The position numbers and the translations under genes are program-made. This document shows, piece by piece, positions 55,381 to 64,000 of a DNA stretch of 64,000 bases. The stretch lies in contig NC_092344.1 of assembly GCF_963676685.1 (NCBI RefSeq), positions 44,972,830 to 45,036,829 on the forward strand, written 5' to 3'. Every line of letters begins with the position of its first letter. Positions within the stretch are counted from its first letter, which is position 1. Below the pieces are notes generated by a model. It worked only from the letters and a program-made list of their open reading frames with translations. It was not told where the DNA came from and did no database searches. The DNA is from Mytilus edulis. Taxonomy: Eukaryota; Mollusca; Bivalvia; Mytilida; Mytilidae.

Positions 55381-56292
55381 TTATTTGGTTAGCTCAATTC
55401 TTATATAACGTTTAAAGGATGCAGATTTCCAACGACCTAAAGTCATAATTTCTTCATCAGTATGACCGTTCATAGCAAAATGTGTAGCTGCTCCTATTCG
55501 AAATGAATGCGTGTTGTACTCATTTGGATTACAATCAATAAATTTCATGGTCTTGCATAGTACACTAGAAAATTGATATCGTGTTACACCGGTTTTGTTA
55601 AAATGACAAAAAAGTGGTCCATTGTTTTGGTGTCTGATTGAAATAAAGTTTAATAACAATCTCACCGGGCAAATATCTACTTGATTAAATCGTTCAACTG
55701 TTAATGTTGTAGATAAACCTTTTTGGTCTGTTTTCGAAAAGGGAATTGTGATATATGCAGATTGTGAATGATGTGAAACATTGACATCATCATTGTTAAT
55801 GACATGTTGCGTATTTCTATTAATTGTAATTTCACCGATTCTCAAAAATGCAAAAAATGCTAATGAAAACATGGATCTAAATAACGTACATTCATATACT
55901 GAAGAACAGACAAATTGCAACGAGTTTATTAATCGAGCTAATATTTCTAAAGTTATAGGTTTGCGACTATCCACTACGCCATATAATTTGTCCATTCCTT
56001 TCAACATTTTTTGTATAATGAACGATGAAGTCAAATCAGTGAGCTCATTTATTCGTAAATAATAGCTTAAACCTGACAAGTACACCTTAACCGTTGCAGG
56101 GGCATATCCTAATTTTGATAAATAAGCAACATAATTTACTAAATGCGAAATACTGGGCGGCCATGTATTTCCTAAACCTTCTTTTAATCTAAATGAAACA
56201 AATGAAGTCAGTCCATTGTTATACGTTTTCCATGTATTCTGAGAATTCGATGCGTCCAATGACTTTGCTATTTCTGGTCTAAAATGTTCCAA
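55381..56292 (-). CDS. Tyrosine recombinase of the Ngaro element
   Basis: 303 codons, intact. N-terminal SAM-like DNA-binding part (NTWKTYNNGLTSFVSFRL, ATVKVYLSGLSYYLR). Catalytic part: FLRIGEI (first Arg), PFSKTDQKG (Lys), NTHSFRIGAATHFA (H-x-x-R), MTLGRWKSASFKRYIR (W as second His-equivalent, then catalytic Tyr). It carries out the strand exchange that inserts circular DNA in DIRS-like elements. The start overlaps the end of the RT/RNase H region by 25 bp. Confidence 0.88.
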   Translation of the reverse strand: MEHFRPEIAKSLDASNSQNTWKTYNNGLTSFVSFRLKEGLGNTWPPSISHLVNYVAYLSKLGYAPATVKVYLSGLSYYLRINELTDLTSSFIIQKMLKGMDKLYGVVDSRKPITLEILARLINSLQFVCSSVYECTLFRSMFSLAFFAFLRIGEITINRNTQHVINNDDVNVSHHSQSAYITIPFSKTDQKGLSTTLTVERFNQVDICPVRLLLNFISIRHQNNGPLFCHFNKTGVTRYQFSSVLCKTMKFIDCNPNEYNTHSFRIGAATHFAMNGHTDEEIMTLGRWKSASFKRYIRIELTK

Positions 56293-57921
56293 AATTCCTC
56301 CGGAATTGTAGCTGGATGTGTATCTGCTGTTAGAGCCAGACTTTTGAATTTCTGAAATTTTTTACGAGAAATACAATCTGCAATTATATTTGTATAACCA
56401 GGAATGAACTGTGCCTTAATGTGAAAATTGCCTAATAATGACCAATATACTATGTGTCTAACAAGGTTCATAATTCGTATAGATTTTGACGTCTTCTTAT
56501 TTAAAATTTCAACCACGGCATTATTATCCGAATTAAATAAAATTTTCTTTTTTTGAAAAAGGTTACCCCATAAGTAAACAGATAGTGCAATAGGTATCAT
56601 TTCTAAATATGATATATCCCTGAGAACTTCAGTACCAGACCATTCTACAGGCCATTTAAGAAAAGCCCATTTACCTTGGAAATAGCAGCCACACCCTTTT
56701 GTTGAACCACCAGCGCTGTCAGTAAATAGTTGTAAAACTGAATTTGAAGTCCAATCAATGTCGAGCATGTAACTAATACCGTTAAATTTGTCTAAAAACA
56801 ATTCCCATACCAATAAGTCTTGATACATGTCTTCTGTGATTCTGACATAATGATGTGGTTTCTTTGAATGACTACTTGCCAAATAAATTCGTCTGCTAAA
56901 TGCTCTGCCTGCAGGTAGAGCTTTTGCACAAAAAGCTAATGACCCACACAAAGATTGTAGGTTCCTTAAAGTTATCTTTTTCCTACCCAATACCCATTTA
57001 ATTTTTGACTTTTACTCCAATACTTTGTCCTCCGGAATTTGTATTAGCATTTTTTCTGTGTCTATAAGCAAACCTAGATAACTAAGTTTTGTTGTTGGGC
57101 CTTCTGTTTTTTCATGAGCAATGGGGCTCCAAGACGACAACATACTCTATCAAAACTATTCATCAGATTTTTACAATCCTCAGTATTACTTTTACCAGCC
57201 AATAAAAAATCATCCAAATAATGATCAAGATTATCTGAATTGGACTCATTCATGACAGCCCATTGAATGAAAGTTGAAAATTTTTCGAATAAGCAATTTG
57301 ATTCTGAGTACCCCATAGGCAATGATTTATCTATGAAATAATATTCATAATATTGAGTTTAAACCCTAATAGATCAAAGTCCCCTGGATAAATTTTTAAC
57401 AATCTGAAGGCGGATTTAATGTCCTTTTTTCCAATTTCAACATTTGAACCCAATCTTTTAATCATATCAATAGCATTGTCAAAAGACGAATACTTTACTG
57501 TAGTAAATTTTTCATCAATAAAGTCGTTTACACTCAAATTTGGCGGAAAAGATAAGTGCGTAATCAATCTAAATCCACCCGTTTTCTTAGGAATTACACC
57601 TATAGGCGAACACCTTAGATTAGATATAGGTCTAGTCAAAAAAGGACCAGCTATGCGACCATTTTTTACTTCACTCATGACTTTTTCCCATGCCACCCCA
57701 GGATTTTGGATGACTGAATGTAAATTTTTTGATTCAATCCTACATCGGGGTCCAAAATAATTTAACCTAAAACCTTCAGAAAATCCCTTGTATAATATCA
57801 TTGCATCATGTTGATTTGGGTAATTGAAAAGAAGTTTATTTAATTCTGTGATATTGATCGGAGTAAAGCCAAGACACCATATGTCCAACGGATTAATTAA
57901 AGATTCTGGAAAATATAAAAT
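56268..57921 (-). pseudogene. Ngaro reverse transcriptase / RNase H, frameshifted
   Basis: First part (57888-57331): GPFLTRPISNLRCSPIGVIP, KKTGGFRLITHLSFPP, IGKKDIKSAFRLLKIYP. After a frameshift near 57345: SLPMGYSESNCLF and HYLDDFLLAGK (active site YLDD). After another near 57110: TKLSYLGLLIDTEKM, then one stop near 57013. Last part (56990-56268): LQSLCGSLAFCAKALPAGRA, and RNase H with FTDSAGGSTKGCG (Asp), YLEMIPIALS (Glu) and NSDNNAVVEIL (Asp). The DIRS/Ngaro type of polymerase. Its frame is the same as that of gag, separated by the gag TAA at 57922-57924. Confidence 0.85.
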
Positions 57922-59046
57922 TTAATTGTTAAATGTTTGTGGTGCGGCCATTCGAAGGGCAGGGAATCTGCTTCCTCGAGGTCCAAATCCTTGATTCGAA
58001 TTTGCTCCTCTTTGAAAATGTGTTTGACTTCTAGGTGCAAAATTTCTAGCAACTCTTGTTGTATTTTGATATGTGCCTCGGGCTGCATTTTGAGAACGAG
58101 CATATGCCTGGTTGCTATTTACTTGTTGACAGCCAGCGAAAGGGTGGGCCATTCCGCATTTCATACATAAATGGGTGTAAAAACAATTTTGACGATGACA
58201 AGCTCCCTTAAAATTGTAATCATAGCAGGGTCGATTACCTACACTTGTCTGTTGAATTGTATTACCCTCCGGTTCCCCATTAGCTATGACGGTGTACCAT
58301 AAAATGCCATCAATGGAAGACCAAGATCTTGTAGGATTATTTGCCATTCTTAATCTAAATTGCTGGTCATAACAATAAATCTTCTCAAAAGACACTTGTG
58401 TACCTCTAATGATTGACATATAAGTGGTCAATTCACTAGCTAAATTTGGAAAACGTTGAATAAATATTTTCATATAATTTATAAATGCATCAGTCCATGA
58501 CTCAATGTTTTGAATAGATTTAACTTTGCTGTTTTTGTTTGATGTAATTACAAGTGAACCAGCTGCATTATCATAACTTATAACATTCTAAGGTCTGTCA
58601 ACTTGACTAATAAAATTTTGATAAAGAAGTAATGACAAATCTATAAATTCTCTATTCCATATTTTTTCTTTCAAATTTTGAGATACGTAAACATCACATT
58701 CTGACTGATTAGGTATAAGCATAGGATCATTATTTATCTCACCATTTTGATTAGGCATTGGCACAGGAGCTGGTATTTCAACTTGCGCAAATGGCGCTTG
58801 TACGTTCATTGCTGGTGTTACGGGACCTTGCAAGGCAGGTTGTCTTTCAATTGGCAAAGGAGCCTGGATTTGTAGAGGAAGAGGTGCTTGTACTTGTACT
58901 TCACCAACAATTGCCCCCACATCTTGATTTCTTGGTGCAGCAACTGCACGGTTTCTCCTTCCGCGTCGTCTCTCTGGTGGTTACGCTTCAACAACGGGCA
59001 CTCGTGCGCGCCCATTCCCATTTCTTCGTCGACCAATTCTAGGCAT
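57922..59046 (-). pseudogene. Ngaro gag-like protein with two in-frame stops
   Basis: From ATG 59046 (MPRIGRRRNGNGRARVPVVE) the frame is closed by TAA at 58983-58981 and TAG at 58590-58588, but is otherwise continuous to 57922. It has a basic start, a Pro/Gln/Ala-rich segment (VQAPLPLQIQAPLPIERQPA), a core with EFIDLSLLLYQNF and FIQRFPNLASELTTYM, a Cys/His cluster (CYDYNFKGACHRQNCFYTHL, then CMKCGMAHPFAGC) and an Asn/Arg-rich tail. This is the usual layout of DIRS/Ngaro gag proteins. Confidence 0.78.
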
Positions 59047-59240
59047 TTGTATAAACGAAATAGGTTAAAAATTGAAGTACTTACTAACATCACATAGCTA
59101 GTATTCTGTCTTTTAATTTGATTTATTTTTGTAACAGTTTCAATGCATCGACTTCAATATCAATTTTTATTCATATCTATCAACTCAATCATTTGAGCTT
59201 AAATCAATAAATTAATTCCTTTGATTGTCTCTTATCTAAT

Positions 59241-59242
<2 letters not shown>

Positions 59243-59273
<31 letters not shown>
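59243..59273 (+). repeat. Poly-T tract, 31 bp
   Basis: T run between the gag start and the A1 repeat; on the coding strand of the Ngaro element it is poly-A in the leader. Confidence 0.7.
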
Positions 59274-59275
<2 letters not shown>

Positions 59276-59646
59276 GGTACATGTATATCATGAATTGTGA
59301 TATGTAAAATATACAATTTATTTATGATACATTTAACCTGTAAACATGCACCTACCTGTCTCTACGAATTATAACAGGTATACTTTAACATGCTGCATCA
59401 ATGATAAAATAAACTGTGAAATTAAACATGTTTAGGCAATGCATGTACTAATAAAAATTATTCATTTAAAATTTCAATACCACGTGGCTCAACCGCATAT
59501 TTAATTCGACGAACTAATAAGTTAATTTAATTATTACAAAAAAAAATATAAATAAAATCTTTAAATCCGAATTAGATTTAAAATATGAATTCTTAAATAA
59601 ACTTATTAAAACAATACTTATCTTGATAGTGTATGTAGAATATTTC

Positions 59647-59841
59647 TCTTAATTTTTTAACGTCCTCTCCGTTCGGTTTTCAAGGTAAAAGAGACCGTTA
59701 AATTGCACGGACTTTTACTACTCGGCTGTCACATGCTCAAATTAGCATAATAAGAGTAAAGAATGACTCGATTTGTCGAGTCTCAATACATGTATATGTT
59801 AATTCAATAAATTAATGTAATTTTCATTTAATTAAATTCTA
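59647..59841 (-). repeat. Ngaro A1 repeat
   Basis: 195 bp, direct copy of A2. Marks the 5' end of the element on the minus strand; the leader between it and gag is about 600 bp. Confidence 0.85.
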
Positions 59842-60718
59842 ATATATACACATACATGTCTCTGATGACAATATTTCATTATGAAAACGTGTCTGCTAAC
59901 AATATTTTATATTAAATTTTTTCAACAGCATGATATTAATTTTCCCTATAGAATACTGTCCATAATAAAAATTCTTGTTAAAATTAATACAAGTTATATT
60001 ACACAAACATGCAGCATGCAGATATTTGAATAATAATAAAAAAATATTTTGTAATTTGGTTATTAATATATATATTTATATATCTATACATCACTCTTTA
60101 TAATTTGTTATTTATGAATCACAAGTCTTTTCATAACTTCATTGGATTTCTTATCAACACTTTTGAAATAAATTTCATTGTTCTGTATACAAAAGTAATT
60201 AGACTTTCTTCTAATTACTCTCTTCTGATTTTCTGAAATTCCTTCCAGTAAAACTTTTAGACTGAGAAACTCAAAAAGTATTTTATACTCCTTGCCATCC
60301 ATGATGACAAAACTAGTTTTCTATTTATCATGTTATACCAAAACTAGTTTTCTATTTATCATGTTTATACCTGTATCTATTTATTATTATTTTCTTTTTT
60401 GTTATTGTCAATTGAAGAAAACACTTTACTGATATTTTTAACCATCATGATATATGATGATAACCTCCTCTTCATAAGACAAAATTTCATAACAATCAGT
60501 CTATGAAATATTGTCTTAATATAAACAAATGATTACTTCCCTTTAGCAGGACAAAATTTCATGCTATTCATCTGTAAATTATTGTAATCAAACAGACCCA
60601 ATTCCACTATGAAAATTTGTCCATCTCAAGACTTAATTTTATAGATGAGGACAGAATTTCATGGTACATAGTCATGATATATTGTCTTGTTGGACAATAT
60701 TTCATAGGACATTATTTT

Positions 60719-60921
60719 GCTTTACAATAGCACATCTTCATTTTTACGGAAATGTTGTTAACCGTGCCCGGCAATTTAGAAATGATCCTTGTAAACTTAT
60801 CGCTCCTTTAAATAAACTTATTTTAGAAGGTTACCAATCTAACACTGTAATAAGATCATTGAATATTGTTTTTATTGGTATAAATATTGATTTTGTTATC
60901 AGTAAATTAAAAGCAAACTAA
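60719..60921 (+). pseudogene. Penelope-like reverse transcriptase, C-terminal part
   Basis: Reads HFYGNVVNRARQFRNDPCK, LIAPLNKLILEGYQSNTVIR and SLNIVFIGINIDFVISKLKA, stop at 60919-60921. It continues the fragment broken at 53275; compare the end of the element at 38107 (NPLF..., NIDSLIGSL). Confidence 0.78.
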
Positions 60922-61575
60922 ATATTACTAGTATGTTACAATGTACATACATATACACATTTATGGATCTACAATCTGTCGATACCTGTAACTTGGCATT
61001 GCACAAGGTCATGTTTTTTCTGACTGTTTATGACGTCTTACACTAAATCTAGTGGATGTTGCATGTCAGATAACTGCGAGTACTCTCAGATCTGTTCTAG
61101 TGTCTTTTTGTTGTGGGGATGTACAAGTACCCGGCCACGTCAATTTGTGTTTTTGTCCATCTGATGGGTTAAGCTTTTTTCAACTGATTTTTATAGTTCT
61201 TTCTTATGTTGTACTATTATAGCACTCTCCAGGTTAGGGGGAGGGTTCGGATCCCACTAACATGTTTAACCCCGCCACATTATGAATGCATGTGCCTGTC
61301 CTAAGTCAGGAGCCTGTAATTCAGTGGTTGTCGTTTGTTTATGTGTTACATATTTGTTTTCGTTCATTTTTGTATATAAATAAAGCCGTTAGTTTTCTCG
61401 TTTGAATTGTTTTACATTGTCATTTCGGGGCCTTTAATAGCTGATTATGCGGTATGGGCTTTGCTCATTGCTGAAAGCCGTACGGTGACCTATAGTTGTT
61501 AATTTTTGTGTCATTTTGGTCTCTTATCGACAGTTGTCTCATTGGCAATTATACCACATTTTTTTTTATGTATAC
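60922..61575 (+). repeat. 3' tail of the split Penelope-like element
   Basis: Directly after the reverse transcriptase stop: 'aaccccgccacattatgaat', 'ctgtcctaagtcaggagcct', 'ataaataaagccgtta', then 'gccgtacggtgacctatagt', 'ttggtctcttatcgacagtt' and 'gtctcattggcaattatacc'. This links the abundant short repeats elsewhere in the window to Penelope-like elements. Confidence 0.65.
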
Positions 61576-61989
61576 CTTCAGGATGAATTTCCCAGATTGA
61601 AAAAAACAAACCATTCATAACTTCATGTACATGAAATGAACCGAAAGAAAAAATGATTGATTTCGACAATAAATGTCTCTTCAGTGATGTTAAGGATCGA
61701 AACGGTATTTGGATGGGCCATATAAAATGTACCGTCATTTTAGATAGACTTTTGAATTTTAAGAGTCAATATAGGATGAACGGATCATATAAACCGGAGG
61801 GAAAATATGATACAAGCCCAAACGAAAAATATAAACGAGTCTAAATTGAAAACTACGTTCAAACCATATATATAGATCTCTTTCACAAGTGTAAGTGTAT
61901 GGTACAACTGAAGCAATGAATGACTTACATTATTTATTTACGGAGATTAATTATAACGAATTGTTTTTTTCATTTGAACCTTACATTCT

Positions 61990-62520
61990 TGAGAATGGAA
62001 ATGAAGAATGCGTCAAAGAGACAACAATCCGACCATAGAGCAGAAAACTGTCGAAGGCCGCCAATGGGTCTTCAACACAGCAACAAAATCCTGAATCCGG
62101 AAGCGGGCTTCAACTGGTCCCTAAACAAAATGTGAACTAGTTCAATAAAAATGGACGTCACACCAAAACTCCAAAACATATAAATGAACTAAGAATTAAA
62201 AACATACAAGACTAACAAAGGCTTGAGGCGGCAGGGTTAACCCCCTATACCTCTAGCCAATGTAGAAGAAACAAACACACAGCAAATACGCACAGTAAAA
62301 ATGTATTCAAAGGAATCAGGGTCCAATATCAGAATAGGTTACAAAAGAAACTAGCCCGGACTACAAGCAGTTCCTTATATGCAAGCTCTAGACCTCAATA
62401 AAACTGATTGAAAGATTATGTTTTCATCATATGAAAATCAAACAAAATCACTCCTATTAAGGATTCAGACCGACATAAAATATTAAACAAGAACATAAAC
62501 CGTTTGTTTCAAGCAAACAG
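61990..62520 (-). repeat. Tail-only copy of a Penelope-like element
   Basis: Matches 37485-38080, the tail behind the reverse transcriptase at 38107: 'ccgaccatagagcagaaaac', 'ccaatgggtcttcaacac', 'cctctagccaatgtagaa' and 'aaactgattgaaagattatg'. The coding part is absent. Confidence 0.65.
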
Positions 62521-62559
62521 CTAAACAAAGGAATGCATAACCAAAACACACAGAATATA

Positions 62560-63010
62560 AAAAAGGAAGATGTGTTATAATTGCCAATGAGACAACTCTC
62601 CTCAGTCATGAGAAAAAAACTGACACACAAATTAACAACTATAAGTTACCGCACGGCCTTCAACAATGAGCAAAGCCAATACCGCATAGTCAGCTACAAA
62701 AGGCCCCAAAATGACAAATGTAAAACAATTTAAAGGAGAAAACGAACGGCCTAATTTGAGTACAAAAAAATGAACCAAAAACAAATATGATACACATCAA
62801 CAAACGACTACCACTGAATAACAGGCTCTTGACATGAAACAGACACATATACATACAGAATATGGCGGGGCTAAACATGTTAGTAAGATCCCAACCCTCC
62901 CAATTACCTGGGACAGTGGTGTAACATTACAACATAAGAACGAACTATAACAATCAGTTGAAAAAGGCTAAACTCATCAGATGGATACAAATAGAAATAC
63001 TACACAGAGC
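62560..63010 (-). repeat. Penelope-tail repeat, long copy
   Basis: 'aaggaagatgtgttataatt', 'gccaatgagacaactctcct', 'cacggccttcaacaatgagc', 'gggctaaacatgttagtaag' and 'ctaaactcatcagatgga'. The longest copy here of the family at 800, running back to the part before the polyA-like segment. Confidence 0.65.
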
Positions 63011-64000
63011 GGACGTGGTCAGGAACTTATATATCCTAACAACAAAAACACATTACGTACAGATCTCAGAGGACTCGTTACTGACAGCTTCGTCAAAGCC
63101 ACTAACAACTAATAAAAAAATTCTGCACCTTTAATTTTCTAGAAACACAATAAAATTTTAGTTTATGCTCCTACTATGTATAAGTTCTCACTACCCTAAA
63201 CATAGCCTGATACACATTTTGAGTTTGTGGCCAATCCAAATTCAAGATGGCATTACCTCTAGACACAGTTGAAAATAAGACTACATGTTTGAGAAATACA
63301 ATAATAAAAAAAACATTACCTCATAAGATGTGTCGGGTATTCAAACACAGTGTATCTGGGATGATCCTACATGAATTTTTGCTATTTTGAAAACCACGCT
63401 AGTACTGAAATAAGATATCAATACAACAATGCCATACTAGAAACATACAGGTTCTTAACAACTAGATCGCACAATAAAATCCAAATTGTACGTCTAGGAT
63501 ATTTCTCTACTTATTGTATGTTCTGGTGAATTATGATGTGTATCCTAAAAGAAACATTGTCACCAGAGTGCAATAGTAGTTCACCTTGGCTGTATGGTAC
63601 AACACCTTTTCGAATTATCTGTATATTTAAGGTACATTGTAGCACTACAGTCTAACAATGATTTTTTGAAGATATTTTTTTTTGTCACATAATTTTGAAG
63701 TAAGTATTATTCTGTACAGTTTGTAAAAATCCCAAATTCATTATCATATAACAGCATGAACAGGGAGTAAATTGATAATGAACTTAGGTAAATAAAAGCA
63801 CATGGTAATTAATCTAAATATATAGGCATTTGGGAGGGGCTAATATGTCAATCATCTGTTGATACCAGTGTCCAGCTGTTAATCCCTGACCATAAGATAA
63901 ATATTGAAGTCTTATCGCATTGTTTTGCAACAAAAAATATTTATATAACATAGAATTGAACAAGGAAAAAGAAAAAAAAATTAAAGGGAACAAATCTCCC
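63011..64000. other. Unassigned right end
   Basis: AT-rich, no open frame of note, no repeat that I recognise. Confidence 0.35.

Larger units (their letters stand above)
53469..59841 (-). mobile_element. Ngaro-type (DIRS-like) tyrosine recombinase retrotransposon
   Basis: 6.37 kb. On the minus strand the order is A1 (59841-59647), ORFs, B1 (54533-54161), A2 (54160-53966), B2 (53841-53469). This split direct repeat arrangement is the hallmark of Ngaro elements, which integrate by tyrosine recombinase through a circular DNA. A1 and A2 are both 195 bp with three differences; B1 and B2 are both 373 bp with one. B1 and A2 touch; A2 and B2 are 124 bp apart. Coding order is gag, RT/RNase H, tyrosine recombinase, SGNH hydrolase. 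gag and RT are broken, so the copy is probably dead, though the near-identical repeats point to a fairly recent insertion. Confidence 0.88.
53276..60718. mobile_element. Inverted-end element built of short palindromic motifs, carrying an Ngaro insertion
   Basis: Left end AAAATATTGTCCTCCATGAA then ATATTGTC; reverse complement of the right end AAAATAATGTCCTATGAAAT then ATTGTCC. Inside, the 14-mer TATGAAATATTGTC and its complement GACAATATTTCATA recur many times, in both orientations, at 53276-53460, 59860-59950 and 60470-60718. Without the Ngaro element it would be about 1.07 kb. No coding sequence of its own is evident. A clear target duplication was not found. I do not recognise this family. 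Confidence 0.6.

Noticed and set aside
58818-59093. Frames at the start of the Ngaro gag in two other phases
   Set aside because: They are shadows of the Pro/Gln-rich gag segment; only the phase running from 59046 to 57922 continues into the Cys/His cluster.

Overview
The window is eukaryotic, intron-rich, AT-rich DNA, and I read it as a marine mussel (Mytilus-like bivalve) genome. The basis is the exon/intron structure, the interspersed repeats (several are families I associate with mussel genomes, from memory), and the transposon mix of Penelope-like, Ngaro/DIRS, BEL/Pao, hAT-like and hammerhead-bearing repeats. I see no rRNA, tRNA or CRISPR.

The host genes are a tandem cluster of inter-alpha-trypsin inhibitor heavy chain (ITIH) genes, all on the + strand. 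Gene A enters from the left with its 5' exons outside the window. Six exons lie between 2394 and 13088, running from the end of the vWA domain through a glycine-rich linker to the complete ITIH C-terminal domain and a polyA signal. Between 18.2 and 20.4 kb are two dead exons (first exon and VIT-type second exon) of a third copy. Gene B runs from 24268 to 49056, with signal peptide, VIT domain, vWA domain, linker and part of the C-terminal domain. Relative to gene A it has lost about 193 bp across one splice donor, so it ends early, and its original last exon is stranded at 50057-50235. All splice phases given here agree; 832 codons plus a stop can be assembled for B, and 531 codons of A are visible.

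The introns are full of mobile DNA. The most striking item is a nearly perfect tandem array of 351-bp units (4344-6422) in gene A, each with a complete hammerhead ribozyme motif (a retrozyme-type repeat). A related 326-bp unit bounded by two hammerheads lies in intron 3 of gene B, and a decayed hammerhead in intron 4. All are in the sense orientation of the host gene. Other insertions are a TTAA-flanked palindromic element (175-1612), a hAT-like element with a perfect 8-bp duplication (44083-45405) that contains a possible extra exon of gene B, a 5'-truncated Penelope-like element (37.5-39.2 kb), a BEL/Pao remnant (40.2-41.1 kb) and several hairpin elements.

The right end (52.8-61.6 kb) is a three-layer nest. 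A decayed Penelope-like reverse transcriptase gene was split by an element with inverted ends made of short palindromic motifs (53276-60718). That element holds a 6.4-kb Ngaro-type tyrosine-recombinase retrotransposon (53469-59841, minus strand) with the classic split repeats A1-ORFs-B1-A2-B2, and gag, RT/RNase H, tyrosine recombinase and SGNH-hydrolase regions. Beyond 61.6 kb are more repeat copies and then sequence in which I recognise nothing.
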